NCBI GenBank assembly: GCA_910577285.1
Contig: CAJTLO010000002.1
Coordinates: forward strand, 1 to 64,000
Source of the DNA: an uncultured Rikenellaceae bacterium
GTDB lineage: Bacteria; Bacteroidota; Bacteroidia; Bacteroidales; Rikenellaceae
Direction: 5' to 3'
DNA: 64,000 nucleotides
Shown: positions 1 to 5,212 of the stretch, in pieces
Position numbering within the stretch: the first letter of the stretch is position 1
Layout of the letters: the number at the start of each line of letters is the position of its first letter
Position numbers and translations under genes: made by a program
The notes under the pieces: model-generated
What the model saw: the letters and a program-made list of their open reading frames with translations, nothing else
Databases searched by the model: none
What the model was told of the DNA's origin: nothing

Positions 1-120
1 ATGAAAAGCCGTATCTCGTCGCGTATTTCCTCCGGAACCCTGAAGGAGATACAAACGCCCACCCGGCTCCCGATCGGCTTGCGACCGGCGCCGGGGCGGG
101 CTCCGCCCCGGCCGTCTTTC
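1..120. other. Prophage sequence at left edge with strong GC hairpin
   Basis: No complete gene is visible. A 9-bp perfect hairpin (arms 91-99 and 103-111, 3-nt loop) lies 10 bases past the stop of the leftward ART-like gene. No T-run follows on the minus strand, so it is not a typical terminator. It may be the structured leader of the next prophage gene, which would start beyond the window, as seen for several early genes further right. Confidence 0.35.
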
Positions 121-759
121 TTATCCTTGTTTTTTTGCATTTTTAACAAAATTAAGTATGTCCAATGCTTTCTGGCCTGCAAAGATTACAGTAGTGGCCG
201 TTTCCGGAGTTTTGCACATGCCTTTTTTGACATCAGCTCCTGCATTAAAAGCGGCTATAGCCTGTTCCTTTGTCAGGTAGTTTAGTGTATAAATATGATA
301 TTTTCTCAAAATTTTGTCATAACTCTTTTTATAAGCTATACCTGCGCTATCTAATTTTTTAGTTTCGTCATCCATTTCTTGTTTCGTTTTCCACTTATTA
401 TTAAGTATATAATAATGGAAGTATTTGTATTCGCCGACCTCCGTGTCGGGCAGATCGAAATGTTGAAACTGCCGACCATAAAGGTTTGCGTCAAGAACAT
501 TCTCAATAGCGATGATGCCTCCGGTTTTTATCATTTCGGGCACACCGTCTACGCATCTTATGACCTCACCCTTTGCATCAACACGCACGTCTATAACTGA
601 ATCGGGAATATCAACTTCAATAACTTGGTGTCCATAATACTTGGCAACATCATAATTTGATGAAAAAAACAGCGCAGGTCCATAATATTCATAATTTACC
701 GGTTCGTGTGGAAGCCTAAAATCGTCAAACTGCTCGTTAGTACCGTGATAAAGTTTCAT
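121..759 (-). CDS. ADP-ribosyltransferase-like phage protein (ART-PolyVal type)
   Basis: This 212-aa protein opens with LYHGT at residues 3-7, followed around residues 24-43 by YEYYGPALFFSS and DVAKYYG. The order LYHGT, then a G-x-[LF][YF]F[ST] strand, then A-x-x-Y resembles ADP-ribosyltransferases fused to phage MuF or polyvalent proteins, so NAD-dependent modification of a host target is a reasonable guess. I could not place the third catalytic residue, usually Glu. It lies beyond the early-operon terminator and has its own promoter with a large palindrome. The DNA is clearly more AT-rich than the flanking phage genes, as for an independently acquired cargo gene. Function is inferred from fold signature only. 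Confidence 0.55.
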   Translation of the reverse strand: MKLYHGTNEQFDDFRLPHEPVNYEYYGPALFFSSNYDVAKYYGHQVIEVDIPDSVIDVRVDAKGEVIRCVDGVPEMIKTGGIIAIENVLDANLYGRQFQHFDLPDTEVGEYKYFHYYILNNKWKTKQEMDDETKKLDSAGIAYKKSYDKILRKYHIYTLNYLTKEQAIAAFNAGADVKKGMCKTPETATTVIFAGQKALDILNFVKNAKKQG

Positions 760-780
760 AGCTCATTCGTTTTGTTTGTG

Positions 781-832
781 CAAATATAGCAATTATTTTT
801 GAAATAGTAATCATTTTTTCAAAAATAATCGC
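781..832 (-). promoter_or_regulatory. Promoter with overlapping 16-bp-arm palindrome for the ART-like gene
   Basis: On the minus strand TATATTTG (781-788) is a perfect Bacteroidota -7 box, 22 bases upstream of the ATG at 759. Immediately upstream lie inverted arms of 16 bases (789-804 and 817-832, 15/16 matched, 12-base spacer) that cover the -33 region. This is the layout of an operator that would block RNA polymerase, so the gene is probably controlled separately from the early operon. Confidence 0.6.
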
Positions 833-868
833 AATTAATTTTCAATACACTGAACTATACACGGTTAC

Positions 869-902
869 ATAAAAAAAAGGCGGCATTTTGGCCGCCTTTT
901 CT
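869..902 (-). terminator. Rho-independent terminator of prophage early operon
   Basis: On the minus strand a GGCGGCC/GCCGCC-type stem with an AAAAT-containing loop is followed by eight T residues. It begins just after the stop of the 80-aa gene ending at 904, and so closes the leftward early operon before the ART-like gene. Confidence 0.8.
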
Positions 903-903
903 G

Positions 904-1146
904 TCATTCCTCGTTTTCCGGCCGCAGTTGCCGGTCGTACTGGTCGAGCCGGACACAATCCTCCTCGCTGGGCAGGAGTTCCGTAATCAGATCCGAAATG
1001 CAGAAAAGTGTATACGGATCCGGCGGGGTCTCGCCATTCCAACACTGGAGCGCGAATAAAAGCGCCTTTGCGCGGTCGAGGGCGGCCGCGTGGCCGTCGA
1101 TCTCGATAATGCCTTTACGGCGGGGGCCGTTACCTACAAACTCCAT
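904..1146 (-). CDS. Small hypothetical phage protein (80 aa)
   Basis: The last gene of the early operon. I chose the ATG at 1146 (MEFVGNGPRRKG) because the longer open frame upstream only runs antisense-like through the neighbouring gene; this start overlaps that gene's stop by 17 bases. The product is acidic at its C-terminus (LRPENEE) with a helical middle (AALDRAKALLFALQ). I do not recognise the family. Confidence 0.55.
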   Translation of the reverse strand: MEFVGNGPRRKGIIEIDGHAAALDRAKALLFALQCWNGETPPDPYTLFCISDLITELLPSEEDCVRLDQYDRQLRPENEE

Positions 1147-1654
1147 ATTCCAGTCCTCCCGTAATTTTCTTGGAAATTCTCTCGCGCAGCCCTTTGTCTT
1201 CAATCTGACATACGTCGGCCAGCAGGTCGATGACGCGCTCCGGCGTGAGGCGGTTGATACGCCGAGTCGGCCGGGCGGGAACCGCCGCCGGAACCGCGGC
1301 ACCTTCGGCAACGGCGAGGACAAGATCTTCAGCCCAGTCTCTAAACAGTCGCGCTCGTTCCGAGCGGATGAAGAACCCAAGCCGCACGATGCCCCGTTTC
1401 GTCCACAATAGGGCGTTGTGCGGGATGCCGTTAGTGCCGTTAGTAATACTAACGGCGGCCGTGTAATGCTTTCCATCCAATAATTCGTCCGGATGTTGTA
1501 ATTTATGTTGCCGGATAGTGTACTCCGTTACGCCATACCCGGCGGCCACCTCGCGGGTAGTCATAAGGAATTCGTGCCGGCTGTCCGGCAACACATGAAC
1601 CGTAACGCCTTCAGTTACGGCAATCGGCAGCAATACATTCTTATTGGTAGTCAT
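1130..1654 (-). CDS. KilA-N/antirepressor-like phage DNA-binding protein
   Basis: The 174-aa product has a region (about 25-100) that reads like the N-terminal DNA-binding part of phage antirepressors: MTTREVAAGYGVTEYTIRQH (an HTH-like stretch), a short beta segment, then LLWTKRGIVRLGFFI and RARLFRDW, as in KilA-N/Rha/ORF6N-type proteins. A Pro/Ala linker leads to a C-terminal helix set (ERVIDLLADVCQIEDK). The start at 1654 is preferred over the longer frame because 186 bases of structured leader lie upstream. It probably acts in phage regulation; the exact family is uncertain. Confidence 0.6.
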   Translation of the reverse strand: MTTNKNVLLPIAVTEGVTVHVLPDSRHEFLMTTREVAAGYGVTEYTIRQHKLQHPDELLDGKHYTAAVSITNGTNGIPHNALLWTKRGIVRLGFFIRSERARLFRDWAEDLVLAVAEGAAVPAAVPARPTRRINRLTPERVIDLLADVCQIEDKGLRERISKKITGGLEYGVCR

Positions 1655-1678
1655 AGAATAAGAATTATAGACAAAGAG

Positions 1679-1803
1679 AACGCCCCCGTAGATGTGACTA
1701 CCACATACACGCAGGGGCGTTGATGCTGGCCGGTCGTTTCCTCCCGACCCATCATAGGGGCGTTCCTTTATCGAGTAAATTAACTGGTAATTTCCCCTCG
1801 ATA
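1679..1803 (-). promoter_or_regulatory. Structured leader with two alternative helices
   Basis: Read on the minus strand, AACGCCCC occurs twice (1764-1757 and 1721-1714) and either copy can pair with the single GGGGCGTT (1686-1679), which ends 24 bases before the ATG at 1654. A further long hairpin (TATCGAG...CTCGATA, 1769-1803, with an inner AAATTA/TAATTT helix) precedes it. Competing helices ahead of a regulator gene suggest attenuation or a switch; this is inference from base pairing only. Confidence 0.45.
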
Positions 1804-1840
1804 GTGTATATGATAGTCGAGGGCAAATATACAAATTTTT

Positions 1841-2071
1841 CTAATCATCGAATAACGATAGTTGTTTATCGGTCGGTTCGGGCACTTCGGCGGGTATCTC
1901 GGTGTGTAGGTACTTGAGATACGTGTCGTAGCACATGCCGAAGGCATCCCGAATATGTTTTCGCCAAACGGCCGCCAGGCACCGGTCTTGTCGCTCCGGC
2001 TCGAAGTGTTTGCGGGTAATTTCTTGAATAATCCGCGCACGTTTATAATATCCGTTCCTGTTGTATGCCAT
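1841..2071 (-). CDS. Small hypothetical phage protein (76 aa)
   Basis: The product MAYNRNGYYKRARIIQEITR... is basic at the front (RKHFEPERQDR) and ends in the acidic tail TDKQLSLFDD. A GGGGG tract lies just before the ATG, and a stem-loop (2096-2117) sits 24 bases upstream. It is a typical small early-operon protein of Bacteroidota transposable phages, but I cannot assign a role. Confidence 0.6.
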   Translation of the reverse strand: MAYNRNGYYKRARIIQEITRKHFEPERQDRCLAAVWRKHIRDAFGMCYDTYLKYLHTEIPAEVPEPTDKQLSLFDD

Positions 2072-2095
2072 ATCCCCCGTTTTTGTAGTATCTTT

Positions 2096-2117
2096 GCGGT
2101 GAGTGCCAACTCTCCGC
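2096..2117 (-). promoter_or_regulatory. Hairpin 24 nt upstream of the 76-aa gene
   Basis: On the minus strand GCGG-A-GAGT / ACTC-A-CCGC pair around a TGGC loop. Its distance from the start codon matches that of hairpins ahead of other early genes (1654, 3064, 8154, 8697), so it may be a leader element rather than a terminator; there is no T-run. Confidence 0.4.
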
Positions 2118-2147
2118 CTCGGATACTGTCCGGGGCTTTTTTGTGCC

Positions 2148-2657
2148 TTAGCTCACCGGACCGCGGATTGCGGATCCGACCACCACCACGACCGGGGCGG
2201 CCTCTTTCGCCGGGCGCGGCGCGGCAGTATGTCGGCCGTAGAGGTATCCCTTGTTCATCATGGCCCGCAGTTTCCCCTCCAGCTCCGACAGCTCCTCAGG
2301 GGTCATTACGTAGAGTTTCTTGCCCGCGATGCGCGGCGAGGAGAGGAACCGGTTCACCCGATCCCAGCAGGCCCCGCGCGGCTCGCCCGGCTCGACGTAA
2401 TACACGCCCATGTCCGTGAGGATCCGCAGTACACGGCTGCGATGGCGGCGCAGGGCATCGGCCTCGCGGGTTTCGCGCTCGGCCCGGCGGTGATGCTTCT
2501 CGTTTTCGAGGGCCCCGATCAGCTGGGTGAGCTGGTCATCTGTCAAATCTGCAGCACTTTCCACGCCGTAACCGGAAAGGATATCCGCCTTGCGGTCGCG
2601 GATACCGAGCTCGCCCAACAGTGCGTGGAAATATCTGTATGCCTTATTCCTGTCCAT
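2148..2657 (-). CDS. GemA-like (Mu Gp16 family) phage protein
   Basis: This 169-aa protein has the layout of Mu GemA/Gp16. An N-terminal helical part carries 'GVESAADLTDDQLTQLIGAL' (about residues 30-49), close to the family's SAADLsdaEL.r.l..L signature, and a second part carries 'ACWDRVNRFL' and a PEELSELEGKL helix. GemA proteins are early Mu proteins linked to modulation of host gene expression and topology. Position in the early operon downstream of the transposase and ATPase genes fits. A V-rich tail (PVVVVVGSAI) is unusual. Confidence 0.6.
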   Translation of the reverse strand: MDRNKAYRYFHALLGELGIRDRKADILSGYGVESAADLTDDQLTQLIGALENEKHHRRAERETREADALRRHRSRVLRILTDMGVYYVEPGEPRGACWDRVNRFLSSPRIAGKKLYVMTPEELSELEGKLRAMMNKGYLYGRHTAAPRPAKEAAPVVVVVGSAIRGPVS

Positions 2658-2663
2658 AACTAC

Positions 2664-2849
2664 CTATTCTTTGGGTAAACACTTGTCTAACTGCATTCCG
2701 GCACGCCGCAAAATACGGGCGTGTTCATGATGTCCGGCCCGGTCGGCCTCCTCGGCCATCTGGAGAACGGCCATCATCACCAACCCCGCCTCCTCGGCCG
2801 TCATATCCTCGATGGCGATACCGGTCCCTGTATCCAACGCTTTCATCAT
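2664..2849 (-). CDS. Small hypothetical phage protein (61 aa)
   Basis: The start is the first ATG of the pair at 2849; it overlaps the stop of the preceding gene (TGATG) and has GGAGG at good spacing. The product is a helical, Met/Ala/Glu-rich protein (MTAEEAGLVMMAVLQMAEEA) that ends CLPKE six bases before the GemA-like gene. Translational coupling with its neighbour is likely. Function unknown. Confidence 0.6.
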   Translation of the reverse strand: MMKALDTGTGIAIEDMTAEEAGLVMMAVLQMAEEADRAGHHEHARILRRAGMQLDKCLPKE

Positions 2850-3064
2850 CAATCCTCCAAAATATCCGGATTCTCCAACAGCTCCCGAAACCGGCGGTCG
2901 CGGGCAGCCTTCGTGTCGAATTTTTCCAGCGTTACCCAATTCAGGTTACCGAATTCCCCGGTCGGTCGCAGTGTCTTGATACGCGGCTGCGGCTGGTTGT
3001 CCGGGCGGATAATCGTAAAACCAGCCCGCAACACTTTTTTTTGTCCGTCTAATGTCATAATCAT
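2849..3064 (-). CDS. Small hypothetical phage protein (71 aa)
   Basis: The basic product (MIMTLDGQKKVLRAGFTIIR...) contains a predicted short beta region, then an ARDRRFRELLENPDILED helix. Its stop overlaps the next start. The 63-base gap upstream is almost entirely filled by a folded element (3077-3123). No family recognised. Confidence 0.55.
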   Translation of the reverse strand: MIMTLDGQKKVLRAGFTIIRPDNQPQPRIKTLRPTGEFGNLNWVTLEKFDTKAARDRRFRELLENPDILED

Positions 3065-3076
3065 GTCTTAAATTTT

Positions 3077-3123
3077 GCTCCCGGCGGGGGAGTTGAACCC
3101 CCGCCCAAGCCACCCGGCGGGAA
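3077..3123 (-). promoter_or_regulatory. Folded leader element with T-loop-like hairpin
   Basis: On the minus strand an 8-bp GC stem (3083-3090 with 3098-3105) closes the 7-base loop TTCAACT, which fits the canonical tRNA T-loop pattern TTCRANY. A closing helix (3078-3082 with 3119-3123) and a small GCC/GGC hairpin complete the fold, ending 12 bases before the ATG at 3064. It is not a full tRNA, since no D or anticodon arm is present. Confidence 0.5.
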
Positions 3124-3127
3124 AAGG

Positions 3128-3520
3128 TTAGATAACCGCGAATTTGTCATCGCGGATGATTTCGACGCCGCGAGCCTTTAAAATCTGCCTGACGACCTTA
3201 TCATGGCTATCGTACAGGACGCCGAAGTCGCACGCAACTTTGACATACGCGGGCGGGAGCACCGCCGCCAGTTCCGAACGGGCCGCAGTCGAGAGCGGTT
3301 TGCCCTCCTTGACCGGTTTCGCGGCACCGGCCTTGATGGCGATAATACCCGCTTCGAGCGCCAGCCGGCCGTCTGAAAAATCGGCCATGTGGTCGAGCCC
3401 GTAAGCCTCGACGACCGCCTCGGCGTCCTTGATTCGGCCGTTCAGATCGGCGACCTTAATTTTCAATTCCTTGACGGTACGAACCGCCTCTTCTACCTGT
3501 TCTTTCGATACTTTTTCCAT
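3128..3520 (-). CDS. Hypothetical phage protein (130 aa)
   Basis: An N-terminal coiled-coil-like stretch (residues 1-40, SKEQVEEAVRTVKELKIKV...) leads to a mixed alpha/beta region and a C-terminal part (VVRQILKARGVEIIRDDKF). It starts 10 bases after the third small coiled-coil gene ends, within the early operon. I do not recognise a family; a structural or nucleic-acid-associated role cannot be told from sequence alone. Confidence 0.6.
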   Translation of the reverse strand: MEKVSKEQVEEAVRTVKELKIKVADLNGRIKDAEAVVEAYGLDHMADFSDGRLALEAGIIAIKAGAAKPVKEGKPLSTAARSELAAVLPPAYVKVACDFGVLYDSHDKVVRQILKARGVEIIRDDKFAVI

Positions 3521-3530
3521 CGTTTATGTG

Positions 3531-3767
3531 TTAATTGTAAGTGATTGTTATTTGTATTGCGCTCGGTTCGAGCAACTTCCGCAGTTCTATCCGCTTCTCC
3601 TCGCACGCTTTACACAGGTCGTAAAGGCGTTTTTTGACGCCCAAGACCAAATCTTCCGCGGGCCTGCCGGCATTCATACGGAGGTATCGCTCGGTCTGGC
3701 GGATTGCCTCCTCGAGAGCCGCTATTTCGGCCTCCAACCTGGCAGTTGCTTCTTGCAGTTCCTCCAT
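3531..3767 (-). CDS. Tandem paralogous coiled-coil protein, copy 3 (78 aa)
   Basis: The third of three paralogues. Residues 1-15 (MEELQEATARLEAEI) are identical in all three; the rest aligns as ...QTE..L....G......VL.IK..LY.L.KACEEKR.ELR.LLE with many changes. Heptad-like leucines imply a short coiled coil, plausibly a dimer. The shared start, leader and upstream spacer point to tandem duplication. This copy has an 8-residue C-terminal extension (SAIQITITYN) absent in the others. Function unknown. Confidence 0.65.
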   Translation of the reverse strand: MEELQEATARLEAEIAALEEAIRQTERYLRMNAGRPAEDLVLGVKKRLYDLCKACEEKRIELRKLLEPSAIQITITYN

Positions 3768-3812
3768 TTTTAAGAAATTTTATATTATACATTTCTCTAA
3801 AGATTTCCACAT

Positions 3813-4022
3813 TTAAAGGCTCGCCGCGAGCAGCCGGATGAGTTCCAACCGCTTCTTCACGCATGCTTTGCGCAGGAAGTACAGATGTCTGATGTTCAAT
3901 ACTTGTTCATACGATATACAGCCGATTTGCCCCAGCAGCAATCCTTCCGTCTGCCGAATATTCTCCTTGATAGCCTCTATTTCGGCCTCCAACCTGGCAG
4001 TTGCTTCTTGCAATTCCTCCAT
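3813..4022 (-). CDS. Tandem paralogous coiled-coil protein, copy 2 (69 aa)
   Basis: Middle paralogue of the three. It shares MEELQEATARLEAEIEA with copy 1, then diverges (IKENIRQTEGLLLGQIGCISYEQVLNIRHLYFLRKAC...). It keeps the pattern VLxI...LYxLxKA...KKR.EL..LL. It ends in a short LLAASL tail. Spacing to both neighbours is about 45 bases and carries the same repeated AT-rich spacer. No known family. Confidence 0.65.
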   Translation of the reverse strand: MEELQEATARLEAEIEAIKENIRQTEGLLLGQIGCISYEQVLNIRHLYFLRKACVKKRLELIRLLAASL

Positions 4023-4068
4023 TTTTAATAAATTTTAATATTATACATCTCTCTGAAGATTTCCACAT

Positions 4069-4281
4069 TTAATGGATCGCCTCGAGCCGCCGGCGGAGTT
4101 CCCGCCGCTTCTCCTCGAACGCTTTGCACAGGTAATACAGATGTCCTTTGATGCGCAATACCCGTCCCCACGGCATACTCCCGCTTTGCGTCAGCAGCAC
4201 TCCTACCATCTGATGAACATACTCCTCGAGAGCCTCTATTTCGGCCTCCAACCTGGCAGTTGCTTCTTGCAGTTCCTCCAT
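4069..4281 (-). CDS. Tandem paralogous coiled-coil protein, copy 1 (70 aa)
   Basis: The paralogue nearest the ATPase gene, starting two bases after that gene's stop codon. N-terminal residues 1-17 are the shared block; the C-terminal half is basic (KAFEEKRRELRRRLEAIH). Its stop lies in the duplicated relic of the ATPase end, which is read in another frame here. Its position next to the MuB-like ATPase hints at a partner role, but that is only context. Confidence 0.65.
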   Translation of the reverse strand: MEELQEATARLEAEIEALEEYVHQMVGVLLTQSGSMPWGRVLRIKGHLYYLCKAFEEKRRELRRRLEAIH

Positions 4282-4283
4282 TT

Positions 4284-5210
4284 TTAAGAAATTTTAATAT
4301 TATACATTTCTCTAAAGATTTCCACATTTAATGGCTCGCCGAGTTCCTCCGCCTCGCGGACCGCCCGCTCCATGTAGTCGTGCAACTCGCCGTAATTGTC
4401 GGCGATACGGGAGAGGAGCTGCCGGAGTTCCTCGTCTTTTATCTGCGCCATAAAGGCGAGATATCGGCGGTCGATCGGGGCGAGCGCCGTCTGCCCGGCC
4501 TTGAACCGGCGAATAAACTGCGCCATCCCTTTCACCCCTTTGTTTTTCAAATTTTGCAGCGCTACGCCGAACTCCGGCGTACCGACCAGCACGACCGGAA
4601 CGACATGCCGCACACCGTCGTAAACAGCCTTGATGGCCTTGATCCCCGTCCTTTTAAGGTTCTCCACTTCGTCAAAAATCAGGATAGGTTGCTCGCCCCG
4701 CATGGCACGTTCGCGCAGCGCCTCGCAAATGACGCGCAGAAGGGAACCGTTCTTCGCTTTCGTGTCGATTCGTAGCAGTTTGACGAGCTCGGCCAACACG
4801 TCGCGAAGCGTATCGCAGTCATTCACGGTGATCCGGTAAACGCCGATGGGGTTTTTGACGCAAAATCGATCGATCGCATACGTCTTACCGCAGCCTGTTT
4901 CGCCGAGGATCATCCGCGACTCGCAGCGTTGCCGCGCCTCGGCCAGTGTATTGGTCATCTGAATGTACTGCGCGGTGTCGGCATGCTGCCAATAGGTCGT
5001 ATCCGGATGCTGGCCGATGACGTCGGCAAGTTTGTGAAAAAAGGCGTCGCGGATCTCGGTGTTTTGATAAGTATATTTGCCACTGGCAGCCACGCTGTAA
5101 TAGCTGGGACTTATCCCGGCCCGCCGACAAAGCTCTGCGGCGGTCATGCCGTTCGCCTGCAAGTACTCCTCGGCGGCGGACATAATACGGTCTTTGATAG
5201 AGTTCTCCAT
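4284..5210 (-). CDS. MuB-like AAA+ ATPase, transposition target selector
   Basis: A 308-aa protein: N-terminal helix-turn-helix (about 18-45, MTAAELCRRAGISPSYYSVA), then an AAA+ core with Walker A GETGCGKT (about 101-108) and Walker B ILIFDEVENLK (about 175-185), and a C-terminal helical part. This is the layout of MuB/TnsC-type ATPases, which bind DNA with ATP, choose target sites and activate the transposase. It starts two bases after the transposase stop, as A and B lie in Mu. Its last 17 residues (EPLNVEIFREMYNIKIS) are the segment duplicated downstream. Confidence 0.9.
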   Translation of the reverse strand: MENSIKDRIMSAAEEYLQANGMTAAELCRRAGISPSYYSVAASGKYTYQNTEIRDAFFHKLADVIGQHPDTTYWQHADTAQYIQMTNTLAEARQRCESRMILGETGCGKTYAIDRFCVKNPIGVYRITVNDCDTLRDVLAELVKLLRIDTKAKNGSLLRVICEALRERAMRGEQPILIFDEVENLKRTGIKAIKAVYDGVRHVVPVVLVGTPEFGVALQNLKNKGVKGMAQFIRRFKAGQTALAPIDRRYLAFMAQIKDEELRQLLSRIADNYGELHDYMERAVREAEELGEPLNVEIFREMYNIKIS

Positions 5211-5212
5211 AT

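Larger units (their letters stand above)
3714..4337 (-). repeat. Three near-identical ~100-bp modules linking small phage genes
   Basis: Modules at about 3714-3821, 3967-4078 and 4218-4337 repeat with a 255-259 bp period. Each covers the last ~18 bases of sequence related to the ATPase 3' end, a ~40-base AT-rich spacer, and the first ~48 bases of a small gene. The right-hand copy holds the genuine ATPase end. DNA between the modules has diverged, so only the joints stay conserved. Confidence 0.75.

Noticed and set aside
3077..3123. tRNA gene
   Set aside because: T-arm and loop fit, but no D-arm, anticodon arm or matching 5' acceptor strand exists within 80 bases.
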